A stretch of DNA of 44,242 bases from CAZOGW01 sp964579415 (GTDB lineage Bacteria; Actinomycetota; Acidimicrobiia; Spongiisociales; UBA5794): positions 1 through 44,242 of the forward strand of contig CAZOGW010000010.1 of NCBI GenBank assembly GCA_964579415.1, given 5' to 3'. Positions 7,104-14,275 of this stretch are shown here, one piece after another. The first letter of the stretch is position 1. Every line of letters begins with the position of its first letter. The translations under genes were made by a program, and so were the position numbers. A model generated the notes under the pieces. It did not search any database. It was not told the origin of the DNA and worked only from the letters and a program-made list of their open reading frames with translations.

Positions 7104-7532
7104 TCACGGGAGCAGTTCGGTGGTGGCTCCCACTGACCGATAGACGTCGAGTGCCCGCCTGTCACGGGTGGCGAGCGGAACGGCATGGACCGCCGCTGCA
7201 TACCCGACGAGAGCGTCGTACACCGCGCCTCCGGCGACCGGGATGTCGGCGAGCCTGGCGGCGAGGTCCGCAGCGTCGTGTTCGCGGAGGAAGCGTGACT
7301 CGGGGAAGTTGTGCTGGAGTGCCGCGGTCACGTCGCGGGGCGACCGACGTACCGGTGGAGGCAGGCGAGTGAGAACCGAGAAGGTTTCGAACCACGCGTG
7401 CCCGGCGAGACCGAGACGTCGCCCATCGAGCCCGTCGAGGGTGCTCTGGTGTGCGTCGTGTCCCGACACCATCAAGGGAACCGCTGCACTCGTGTCCACC
7501 AGGACATCCGGGGAGCCCGTGCTGCGTGTCAC
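7104..7532 (-). CDS. vapC: PIN-domain ribonuclease toxin, VapC family
   Basis: A 142-residue PIN-domain protein, usually a Mg-dependent RNase that cuts tRNA or rRNA when freed from its antitoxin. The four acidic positions are present: Asp13 (VLVDTSAAV), Glu49 (HAWFETFSVL), Asp106 (GGAVYDALVGYAA) and Asp124 (LATRDRRALDVY). Its GTG start overlaps the stop of the upstream AbrB-type gene (GTGA, 7529-7532), the standard antitoxin-toxin coupling. It lies in the accessory segment beside a broken Uma2 gene. Confidence 0.92.
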   Translation of the reverse strand: MTRSTGSPDVLVDTSAAVPLMVSGHDAHQSTLDGLDGRRLGLAGHAWFETFSVLTRLPPPVRRSPRDVTAALQHNFPESRFLREHDAADLAARLADIPVAGGAVYDALVGYAAAVHAVPLATRDRRALDVYRSVGATTELLP

Positions 7533-7759
7533 TTCTGATCGGCCAGCCGTAGCGCCCGCACGGCGTCATCGTCTAGGTCGATCTCTCCTGTGATCACGAG
7601 GCGTCCCCTGACTTCCGTCATTCCCGATCCCACCACGGGTTCGATGCGGACACCGCTCCCGTCTGCCGTGACCGTCACCTCCCCGGGTACCAATCCGAGA
7701 GCGGTCCGCAGCTCCTTGGGAATCACCACCCGCCCTGCCTTGTCGATGGTTGCCTTCAT
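7529..7759 (-). CDS. vapB: AbrB/SpoVT-type antitoxin, VapB family
   Basis: A 76-residue swapped-hairpin AbrB DNA-binding protein that opens MKATIDKAGRVVIPKELRTALGL, the classic AbrB/MazE/VapB motif. The C-terminal half (DLDDDAVRALRLADQK) would wrap the VapC active site. VapB normally represses its own operon as a complex with VapC. The ATG at 7759 matches the family start better than the longer open frame. The upstream sequence tggTATTCTaatggt contains a -10-like TATTCT (7766-7771, minus strand) very close to the ATG, so the mRNA may have almost no leader. Confidence 0.9.
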   Translation of the reverse strand: MKATIDKAGRVVIPKELRTALGLVPGEVTVTADGSGVRIEPVVGSGMTEVRGRLVITGEIDLDDDAVRALRLADQK

Positions 7760-7765
7760 ACCATT

Positions 7766-7771
7766 AGAATA
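7766..7771 (-). promoter_or_regulatory. Putative -10 box (TATTCT) of vapBC
   Basis: TATTCT on the minus strand, 6 bases before ATG 7759, in a locally AT-rich patch. The position suggests a leaderless transcript and an operator overlapping the start. Confidence 0.4.
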
Positions 7772-7867
7772 CCACGATAGGTGGAGAGATTCCTGGGCTG
7801 CCACGCGGTCAGTCGGTACCGCACTCTCGAATGGCTCGGTCGGGTTCTAAATGTCACAGCCTCCCGG

Positions 7868-7873
7868 TAGGTT
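7868..7873 (+). promoter_or_regulatory. Putative leaderless -10 box (TAGGTT) of the RecQ-PRTase gene
   Basis: TAGGTT fits TANNNT and is 6 bases before the ATG at 7880. No Shine-Dalgarno is visible, in line with leaderless initiation. Confidence 0.45.
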
Positions 7874-7879
7874 GCGCAG

Positions 7880-9961
7880 ATGGAGCCACCTGCTGAGGCC
7901 GCCTTCGAGGACCGGACACGTTCGCTGCTGCGGGAGCTGGTCGCGTCGGATGCTGTCGACTTCCGGCCCGGCCAGCTCGAAGCCATCCGTGCCGTCCACG
8001 TCGACCGGTCGACGGCTCTCGTCGTCCAGCGCACCGGTTGGGGCAAGAGCGCCGTGTACTTCGTGGCGACGGCCCTCAACCGGGAGGAGGGCCGCGGCCC
8101 GACGCTGCTTGTCAGTCCCCTGCTGGCGTTGATGCGCAACCAGCTCGAGGCCGCCGCCAAGCTCGGGCTGCGCTCCGAGACCGTGAACTCGACCAACAGG
8201 GACGACTGGCAGGCGATATTCGACAAGATCGTTCAGCGGGAGGTCGACCTGCTGCTGATCTCCCCGGAGCGGTTGAACAACGCCGAGTTCCGGCAGCAGG
8301 TCATGGGCGACCTGCTGGGAACCGTGGGGCTGCTGGTCGTGGACGAGGCGCACTGCATCTCCGACTGGGGGCACGACTTCCGCCCCGACTACCGCCGCAT
8401 CGGCCGCATCGTGAGGTTGCTGCCGCCGCGGACTCCGGTGCTCCTCACCACGGCCACCGCCAATGACAGGGTCGTCGACGACGTCGTCGAACAGGTGGGG
8501 AGCGATGTCGTGGTGATCCGGGGCATGCTCGACCGCGAGTCGCTCCGGCTCGACGCCTTCGAGCTGAGGTCCCGCGCCCACCGCATGGCGTGGTTGGCCC
8601 AGTACATCCCCAGGTTCCCCGGCAGCGGCATCGTCTACACCCTCACGATCCGAGACGCCGAACTGATCGCCGAGTACCTGCGCGGCGAGGACATCGAGGC
8701 CGTCGCCTACACCGGCAAGTCGGATCTCGACGACCGGCTGGCCGCCGAGGCGGCGCTGGCCGCCAACCAGGTGAAAGCCGTTGTCGCCACCTCGGCGCTG
8801 GGGATGGGTTACGACAAGCCCGACCTGCAGTGGGTGGTGCATTTCCAGAGCCCGGGATCGGTGGTCGCTTACTACCAGCAGGTGGGCCGCGCCGGGCGCG
8901 CTGTCGACCGGGCATGGGGGGTGCTGCTCTCCGGCGATGAGGACGAGGCCATCCAGGACCACTTCATCCGCACCGCCTTCCCGACCGAGGTGCAAGCGAC
9001 CGAGATCCTCGGCGCCCTCGACGAATCGGGCGGGCTGAGTGTGCCGTCGCTGCTGGGGCGGGTCAACCTGAGGTGGGCACGGATCGAAGCCTTCCTCAAG
9101 CAGCTCGAAGTGGATGGCGCCGTCGAGAAGGTCGGCTCCCGCTGGCATCGGACCGCGGCGCCCTGGTCGTATCCCGGCGACCGGGTCGAGGGCGTGACTG
9201 CGTTGCGCCGGCGCGAGCAGGAGCGGATGCGCTCCTATCCGCACCTGGAGTCGTGCCTCATGGCCTACGCCCGCCGCGAGCTGGACGACCCGGCTGCCGC
9301 CGACTGCGGTAGGTGCAGCCGGTGCACCGGCAGGCACCTTCCCCGGATGCCTGACGCCGCCTATCTGGAGAGGGCCGGGACATGGCTGGGACGCCGCCAT
9401 CCCACCATCGAGCTCCCGAAGCGCTGGCCCACCGGGCTGGACCGCGCCGGCCTCCCCGCATTCCCTGCCAAGGACAGCGGAGGTGTCGAGGCGGGAGTCG
9501 CCCTGGCACGTTGGGGCTCGCCGGTCTGGGGGACTCAGGTGCGGGAGGGCAAGCAGGTGGCGCGGAGGTTCGACGACCAGCTCGTCATGGGGCTCGCCGG
9601 CGTGATCCGTGACCGGCTACCCCTCAACCGCATCCGCTTCGTCACCCACGTGCCGTCGTCGGGATCCGACCTTGTCGCCGACTTCGCCTCACGGCTCGCC
9701 GGCGTGTTGGGTCGACCCCATCACAGTCTCTTGGATGCCCGTCCCGGTCCGCCGCAGAAGGAGATGGAGAACTCGGCCATGCAAGCCGGGAATGCGGTCC
9801 GCCGCTTCGTCGTATCGGGTTCGCCACCACAGGGGCCCTGCCTCCTCGTGGACGACGTCGTCGACTCGCGATGGACGCTCACCGTGTGCGCTGCGTTGCT
9901 TCTCGGCGCAGGCGCGACCGCCATCTACCCTGTTGCCCTGGCGGACGCATCCAACACATGA
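7880..9961 (+). CDS. RecQ-family DNA helicase fused to a C-terminal ComF-like phosphoribosyltransferase domain
   Basis: A 693-residue fusion. Residues 25-345 are a RecQ-type SF2 helicase: motif 0 FRPGQLEAI, Walker A RTGWGKS (51-57), DEAH box (155-158) followed by the RecQ aromatic loop CISDWGHDFRP, TAT (191-193), and GRAGR (336-340). A RecQ zinc site follows (Cys459, 476, 479, 482). There is no HRDC domain. Instead, residues about 545-690 form a type I PRTase fold most like ComF: THVPSSGSDLVADFASRLAGVLG, PPQKEMENSAMQAGNAVRRFVV, then the PRPP-loop region LLVDDVVDSRWTL, where both acidic residues are kept but the usual TTGAT is SRWT. So it may bind a nucleotide or DNA rather than do normal transferase chemistry. 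The DprA-like gene overlaps its stop by ATGA. I infer a DNA-processing or defence function. Confidence 0.88.
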   Translation: MEPPAEAAFEDRTRSLLRELVASDAVDFRPGQLEAIRAVHVDRSTALVVQRTGWGKSAVYFVATALNREEGRGPTLLVSPLLALMRNQLEAAAKLGLRSETVNSTNRDDWQAIFDKIVQREVDLLLISPERLNNAEFRQQVMGDLLGTVGLLVVDEAHCISDWGHDFRPDYRRIGRIVRLLPPRTPVLLTTATANDRVVDDVVEQVGSDVVVIRGMLDRESLRLDAFELRSRAHRMAWLAQYIPRFPGSGIVYTLTIRDAELIAEYLRGEDIEAVAYTGKSDLDDRLAAEAALAANQVKAVVATSALGMGYDKPDLQWVVHFQSPGSVVAYYQQVGRAGRAVDRAWGVLLSGDEDEAIQDHFIRTAFPTEVQATEILGALDESGGLSVPSLLGRVNLRWARIEAFLKQLEVDGAVEKVGSRWHRTAAPWSYPGDRVEGVTALRRREQERMRSYPHLESCLMAYARRELDDPAAADCGRCSRCTGRHLPRMPDAAYLERAGTWLGRRHPTIELPKRWPTGLDRAGLPAFPAKDSGGVEAGVALARWGSPVWGTQVREGKQVARRFDDQLVMGLAGVIRDRLPLNRIRFVTHVPSSGSDLVADFASRLAGVLGRPHHSLLDARPGPPQKEMENSAMQAGNAVRRFVVSGSPPQGPCLLVDDVVDSRWTLTVCAALLLGAGATAIYPVALADASNT

Positions 9962-10890
9962 TCTCTTACACAGATGACGACAAGACAGTGCTGCTGCTCG
10001 CCTCGCGGCTGGCGGGCCCGCAGGTGCCCGCCATTCCGACCGGGGCGTGGTGGGCGCTTCTGAAGCGCCTCGTCGACGAGGGGCGATCGGTCACCTCCCT
10101 GCTCGAGGATCCGGCGATCGCCGACGAGCCGGCGCGGATCGAGGAGCTCTCCGGTCACGGCGCCGCCATGGGAATGGCCCTGGAGGCGTTCCTCAACCGT
10201 GGCATCGCGCCCGTCCCGCACACGTCGGAGCAGTTCCCGGACCGGCTGCTGGAGCGATTGGGCGACAGATGCCCACCGGTGGTCTTCGTCGCCGGCGACG
10301 TCGCTCTCGCCGGCGGCGGTGGCCTCGGGGTGGTGGGGGCGCGTGATGTGGATGGGTCCGGCGCCGAAGTTGCCACCGCGGTGGCTCGTGGCGCCGCCCG
10401 CCGGGGCATCCCGGTGATATCCGGAGCGGCCCGAGGGGTCGATCAGCTCGCCATGGCTGCCGCCGCCGACGCCGGGGGAGCGGTCGTCGGCTTCGTGGCC
10501 GACGGACTCACCCGGCGTCTCCGTGAGCCGGCGACCCGTCACCTCGTCATCGAAGGTCGCGCCGTCCTGGTGAGCGCGCAACACCCCGACGCACCCTTCA
10601 GCGCAGGGTCGGCGATGGCGCGCAACAAGCTGATCTACGCCGCCTCCGATGCGACGTTCGTCGTGGCGTCCGCTAGTGGTGAAGGCGGAACCTGGGCCGG
10701 AGCCACCGAGAGCCTCAGGTACGGCTACGGGCCGGTACTGGTCCACCGCGGTCCCGGCGAAGGGCCCGGCAACAAGGCGCTGGTGGAGGCCGGTGCGTCA
10801 CCGGTCGGGCCGGCCGACGACATCTTCGCCTCGTGGCCTCCCGCCCAGCCCGCCGCCGAGACCCCGGCCCAGGGATCCCTCTTCGGGTAG
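9958..10890 (+). CDS. Divergent DprA/Smf-family protein coupled to the RecQ-PRTase gene
   Basis: A 310-residue protein with the DprA/LOG Rossmann fold in its C-terminal two thirds. Motifs are VVGARDVDGSGAEVA (124-138; DprA VGSR), SGAARGVDQLAM (155-166; DprA SGxARGxD) and ARNKLIYAASD (211-221; DprA RNRIIAGLS), then a Gly-rich GEGGTWAGA loop. Canonical DprA binds single-stranded DNA and loads RecA. The variant motifs, a different N-terminal region (about 1-100) and no C-terminal winged helix mark this as a side branch, not the housekeeping copy. Its ATG overlaps the helicase stop (ATGA, 9958-9961), so the two are translated together and probably act together. The exact role is unknown. Confidence 0.82.
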   Translation: MISYTDDDKTVLLLASRLAGPQVPAIPTGAWWALLKRLVDEGRSVTSLLEDPAIADEPARIEELSGHGAAMGMALEAFLNRGIAPVPHTSEQFPDRLLERLGDRCPPVVFVAGDVALAGGGGLGVVGARDVDGSGAEVATAVARGAARRGIPVISGAARGVDQLAMAAAADAGGAVVGFVADGLTRRLREPATRHLVIEGRAVLVSAQHPDAPFSAGSAMARNKLIYAASDATFVVASASGEGGTWAGATESLRYGYGPVLVHRGPGEGPGNKALVEAGASPVGPADDIFASWPPAQPAAETPAQGSLFG

Positions 10891-10895
10891 CGCGC

Positions 10896-11747
10896 TCACA
10901 CCCGCCGCTGCATGGCTACGTAGAAGCCGGCCCAGGCTGCGATGAGGGCGGTGAGCCCCCCGACGAGCGGCCACGCTCCCGGGCGCCCCGTGTCGACGGA
11001 GCCCCAGTCGCGGGCGAAGCTAACTGCTACCGAGGTGAGCATGACGAGTGCGGTCTGCGCCATGATCCTGGCTGCACTCCAGCGGCGGTCGAGGGAGATG
11101 CCGATGGCGATGATGCCCTGGAGAGCGAAGAGGGAGGCGAGCACCCGCCCGGTGAGCGGTGCGATCGGCCACGGCCACACCTCGGCCAGTAGCTGTGGCC
11201 GGGCGAACATGAGCACAGCCAGTGCCGTCGTCCCCAACCCGACCCCGGCGACAGTTCGGGAGGCGCCCGGCGTGATGAGGGCATCACGGCTGCCTTCGGA
11301 CCGGCCCGGATCGCGCCGCCGGTTGTAGAGCCAGACCGCGGCCACCAGAAACGGCGTGGTGTAGTAGAGGGCCGCCCACGCAACGAAAGAGGCGTGGCCG
11401 TGGGTGAACCGCTCCCAGTGCAGCGCGGTGGCGATCCCGAGGAGGGAGGCGAAGGCGGCGACGGCGGGGAAGCCCAAAGTGACCCGGTGCCAGCGCCGCT
11501 CGAACACGACGCGGGTGAAGAAGTAGGCGCCGCCCAGGTACGCCGATCCGAGCAGCATTGCCGTCAGTGGCGGCGTGATGGGCCAGGCGAACAGCCGGGC
11601 GGTATCGTCGGGCCGTACCAGCAGGATCCAAGCCGCCACCACCAGGAACGGCACGATGAGGCCTCCGAGCAGCCGCGTCGCCAACTCGACCCGATCGTCC
11701 CGCAAAGTCCCCCGACCCTCCGTAGTCCCCAGCCTCCAGGTCCGCAC
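10896..11747 (-). CDS. Uncharacterised polytopic membrane protein (about eight TM helices)
   Basis: A 283-residue hydrophobic protein that I cannot assign. Eight membrane segments are visible near residues 22-44, 57-77, 88-110, 120-143, 165-185, 202-222, 228-248 and 258-278. The loops are short, with several aromatic or charged patches (ALHWERFTHGH between TM3 and TM4; LYNRRRDPGRSEGSRD after TM4). The two halves look alike in spacing, which hints at internal duplication of four TM units, but I see no clear sequence repeat. It is tail-to-tail with the DprA-like gene (5-bp gap) and not obviously part of that module. Heptamer array 2 lies upstream of its start. Confidence 0.7.
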   Translation of the reverse strand: MRTWRLGTTEGRGTLRDDRVELATRLLGGLIVPFLVVAAWILLVRPDDTARLFAWPITPPLTAMLLGSAYLGGAYFFTRVVFERRWHRVTLGFPAVAAFASLLGIATALHWERFTHGHASFVAWAALYYTTPFLVAAVWLYNRRRDPGRSEGSRDALITPGASRTVAGVGLGTTALAVLMFARPQLLAEVWPWPIAPLTGRVLASLFALQGIIAIGISLDRRWSAARIMAQTALVMLTSVAVSFARDWGSVDTGRPGAWPLVGGLTALIAAWAGFYVAMQRRV

Positions 11748-11790
11748 TCAACGCTACACATCAGGCCGCCAGCGAGAGCTCACATGTCAC

Positions 11791-11830
11791 GTAGTACGTA
11801 GTACTTAGTACCTAGTACCTAGTACCTACT
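11791..11830. repeat. Heptamer array 2 (GTAGTAC to CTAGTAC units)
   Basis: Units in order: gtagtac, gtagtac, ttagtac, ctagtac, ctagtac, ctact. The unit sequence drifts along the array while TAC and the period of 7 stay fixed. The last bases provide the TAG stop of the amidohydrolase gene on the minus strand (11826-11828). Confidence 0.9.
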
Positions 11831-12986
11831 TCAGCATCTCGAGCAGCGACGCCACCCCGACAGCGATGCCGTGCTCGATGCACGACTCGTCGATGTCGAA
11901 CGTCGTCGAGTGCAAGTCGACCTGACGGTCGGGGAGGGCGGCGCCGAGGCGGACCAGCGCCCCCGGAATGCTCTCGAGATACCAGGCGAAGTCTTCGGCG
12001 CCGAGGCTCTGATGGGTCCCGGTGACGCCTTCGGTCCCCAGAACGTCGGCAGCAGCCCGTTCCACCATGTCGATGATCTCACCATCGTTGACCACGGGCG
12101 GCGCTCCCTGCTCGTAGATCACATCGGCGGTGGCCCCCAGGGGCGCCACCAGGTCCCGGACGTGCTGCTCCAGTTCTTTGCCCATGGCTCGCCACAGCTC
12201 GAGGTTGAAGAGGCGCACCGTGCCCCCCAGTTCGATGACGGAGGGGATGACGTTCTCGGCGGTGCCGCCCTCGATACGGCCGAACACCACCGCCATCGGC
12301 TCACGAGGGTCGACGCCGTAGCGCAGCAGGCCGGGCAGATCGGTGACGACGCGGGCCGCGGCGTACACCAGGTCCACGCTCTGGTGGGGGCGTGAGGTGT
12401 GCCCGCCCGGGCCGTGCAGCGTGAGGATGAACCGGTCGGAGGCACCGGTGATCCCCCCGCGACGCAACCCGACCCGCCCCGGCGCCAGCGAGGGGTCGAC
12501 GTGGAAGGCGAGGATCGACGACAGCCCCTCCAGGGCACCCGCCGCCATCATGGCTACGGCGCCGCCGGGGATCTGCTCCTCGGCGGGCTGGAAGACGATG
12601 CGGACCCTTCCCCCCAGGTCGGGGAGGTCCTTGAGGACCCCGGCGATCCCGAGACCGATGGCGGTGTGCGCGTCGTGGCCGCAGGCATGCATGATCTCGG
12701 GGCGCAGCGAGCGGTAGCGGACGTTGTTGGCCTCGCTGATGGGGAGGGCGTCGATATCGGCGCGGAAGCCGACGGCACGTTCCCCCGATCCTATGTCCAC
12801 GGTGAGGCCGGTGCCCTCGGCGCGGATGACGGGCTCGAGACCCCAGGCGATGAGCTGCTCGGCCACCTTGCGGGTGGTGCGGTGCTCGCTCCATCCCAGC
12901 TCCGGGTTGGCGTGGAGGTCACGGCGCAGAGCCACCATCGCCGGGTATACGGCGCGAACCAGCTCGGTCACGGAGGAAGAGGCCAT
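11826..12986 (-). CDS. M20-family amidohydrolase (N-acyl amino acid / peptide amidohydrolase)
   Basis: A 386-residue metallopeptidase-fold amidohydrolase of the M20D type that includes IAA-amino acid, hippurate and N-acyl-L-amino acid hydrolases. Motifs: GFRADIDALPISE (metal-bridging Asp region), MHACGHDAHTAIGLG (99-113; metal ligands Cys102, His104), FQPAEE (132-137; catalytic Glu and metal ligand), LHGPGGHTSRPHQSVD (dimerisation/lid domain) and LGAEDFAWYLE near the C-terminus. It probably binds two Mn or Zn ions and releases amino acids from N-acyl conjugates in the cytoplasm. The substrate is not predictable. ATG 12986 is supported by a TAGAAT box just upstream. Its stop codon lies inside heptamer array 2. 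Confidence 0.9.
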   Translation of the reverse strand: MASSSVTELVRAVYPAMVALRRDLHANPELGWSEHRTTRKVAEQLIAWGLEPVIRAEGTGLTVDIGSGERAVGFRADIDALPISEANNVRYRSLRPEIMHACGHDAHTAIGLGIAGVLKDLPDLGGRVRIVFQPAEEQIPGGAVAMMAAGALEGLSSILAFHVDPSLAPGRVGLRRGGITGASDRFILTLHGPGGHTSRPHQSVDLVYAAARVVTDLPGLLRYGVDPREPMAVVFGRIEGGTAENVIPSVIELGGTVRLFNLELWRAMGKELEQHVRDLVAPLGATADVIYEQGAPPVVNDGEIIDMVERAAADVLGTEGVTGTHQSLGAEDFAWYLESIPGALVRLGAALPDRQVDLHSTTFDIDESCIEHGIAVGVASLLEMLK

Positions 12987-12995
12987 GAGCCGGAC

Positions 12996-13001
12996 ATTCT
13001 A
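12996..13001 (-). promoter_or_regulatory. Putative -10 box (TAGAAT) of the amidohydrolase gene
   Basis: TAGAAT on the minus strand, 9 bases before ATG 12986, close to the TATAAT consensus. The transcript would start 1-3 bases before the ATG. Confidence 0.45.
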
Positions 13002-13040
13002 GTTGGGACCCAACCCACACCGGCAGTCGAGACACATCCC

Positions 13041-13081
13041 TACTGGCCTACTGGATACTGGATACGGGATACTGGATACTG
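13041..13081. repeat. Heptamer array 3 (ATACTGG units)
   Basis: Six near-repeats: tactggc, ctactgg, atactgg, atacggg, atactgg, atactg. It lies in the 133-bp spacer between the divergent amidohydrolase and glutamate-cysteine ligase genes, about 39 bp before the latter's start, so it is probably in or near that gene's 5' region. Confidence 0.88.
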
Positions 13082-13119
13082 CCCTCGACAACCTGAAGGG
13101 GCTCGAAGTGGGAGACCAA

Positions 13120-14250
13120 ATGGACCGGCCGTCCTTCACCGTGGGCATCGAAGAGGAGTACATGATCGTCGACCTCGAGACGCGCCGTCTCGTGCGCGAC
13201 CTCCCCGAGGGGGTGATCGACGACATCGCCGCCGAGGCCCGGGGCCAGGTGGGCCCGGAGTTCATGCGGTTCCAGATCGAGATCGGCACTCCGGTGTGCG
13301 ACTCGGTGGCCTCGCTGACTACCGAGCTGAAGGCGTTGCGGCGGGCCGTGGCCACCGTGACCAACCGTCACGGGATGGCTCCCATCGCCGTCTCCACCCA
13401 CCCCTTTTCCTCGTGGACCGACCAGCTCACCACCGACCGGGACCGCTACAACGCCCTCGCCGAGGCCATGGGCGGGGTCGCCCGGCGCCTCATCATCTCG
13501 GGGATGCACGTCCACGTTGCCATCGAGGACGAGGACCTGCGCATCGACCTGATGAACCAGGTCACCTACTTCCTCCCCCACCTCCTGGCACTGAGTACCT
13601 CCTCGCCGTTCTGGCAGGGGATCGAGACCGGGCTGGGCAGCTACCGCACCGCCGTGTTCCGTGCCCTGCCGCGCACCGGCATCCCTGACGAGTTCGAGGG
13701 ATGGAACGACTACCGCAAGCACCTCGCCGTTCTGGTCGACGCCGGGATCGTCGAGGACGCCACCAAGCTGTGGTGGGACCTACGGCCGTCGGACCGCTAC
13801 CCGACGCTGGAGCTGCGCGCCGCCGACATCTGCACCACCGTCGCCGACGGCATCACGGTCGCCTCGCTCTACCTGTGCCTGCTCAGCTACCTGTTCAGGA
13901 TGCGACTCAACAACCAGCGGTGGCGCACGTACTCGCGGATGCTGCTCAACGAGAACCTGTGGCGCGCCCAGCGCTACAGCACCTCCAAGGGGCTGATCGA
14001 CTTCGGCCTGGGGCGCATCGTGCCTTACGCCGACCTGTACCAGGAGCTGCTCGACATGGTGCGACCAGACGCCGAGGAGTTCGGCTGCGTCGCAGAGTTG
14101 GAGCACGGTCGGACCATCCTCGAACGCGGCACCAGCGCCGACCGGCAGGTCGCCGTCTACCACGCCTCCCTCGACGACGGGAACGACCACAGCCAGGCGA
14201 TGCGCGACGTCGTCGACTTCCTGGTGACCGAGACCGTCGCCGGGGTCTGA
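13120..14250 (+). CDS. YbdK-type carboxylate-amine ligase (glutamate-cysteine ligase 2 family)
   Basis: A 376-residue ATP-grasp-like ligase of the GCS2 family; E. coli YbdK, which has weak glutamate-cysteine ligase activity, is about the same length. Motifs: FTVGIEEEYMIVD at the N-terminus (metal-binding Glu cluster), EFMRFQIEIGTPVC, GMHVHVAIEDEDLRIDLMNQ, SSPFWQGIETGLGSYR and LELRAADICTTVADGI. Relatives in Actinomycetota make N-acyl or glutamyl conjugates, and the true substrate is often unknown. ATG 13120 follows a GGGAG; an in-frame GTG at 13108 is also possible and would add four residues. Confidence 0.88.
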   Translation: MDRPSFTVGIEEEYMIVDLETRRLVRDLPEGVIDDIAAEARGQVGPEFMRFQIEIGTPVCDSVASLTTELKALRRAVATVTNRHGMAPIAVSTHPFSSWTDQLTTDRDRYNALAEAMGGVARRLIISGMHVHVAIEDEDLRIDLMNQVTYFLPHLLALSTSSPFWQGIETGLGSYRTAVFRALPRTGIPDEFEGWNDYRKHLAVLVDAGIVEDATKLWWDLRPSDRYPTLELRAADICTTVADGITVASLYLCLLSYLFRMRLNNQRWRTYSRMLLNENLWRAQRYSTSKGLIDFGLGRIVPYADLYQELLDMVRPDAEEFGCVAELEHGRTILERGTSADRQVAVYHASLDDGNDHSQAMRDVVDFLVTETVAGV

Positions 14251-14262
14251 ACCGAGGGGAAG

Positions 14263-14268
14263 TAGGCT
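14263..14268 (+). promoter_or_regulatory. Putative leaderless -10 box (TAGGCT) of nadE
   Basis: TAGGCT fits TANNNT and lies 7 bases before ATG 14276. No ribosome-binding site is evident, so the gene may be transcribed without a leader just after the preceding stop. Confidence 0.4.
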
Positions 14269-14275
14269 CCCGGCG

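Noticed and set aside
7529..10890. Prophage or integrative element carrying the RecQ/DprA pair
   Set aside because: No integrase, phage structural gene, att repeat or tRNA is visible; base composition is like the neighbours.
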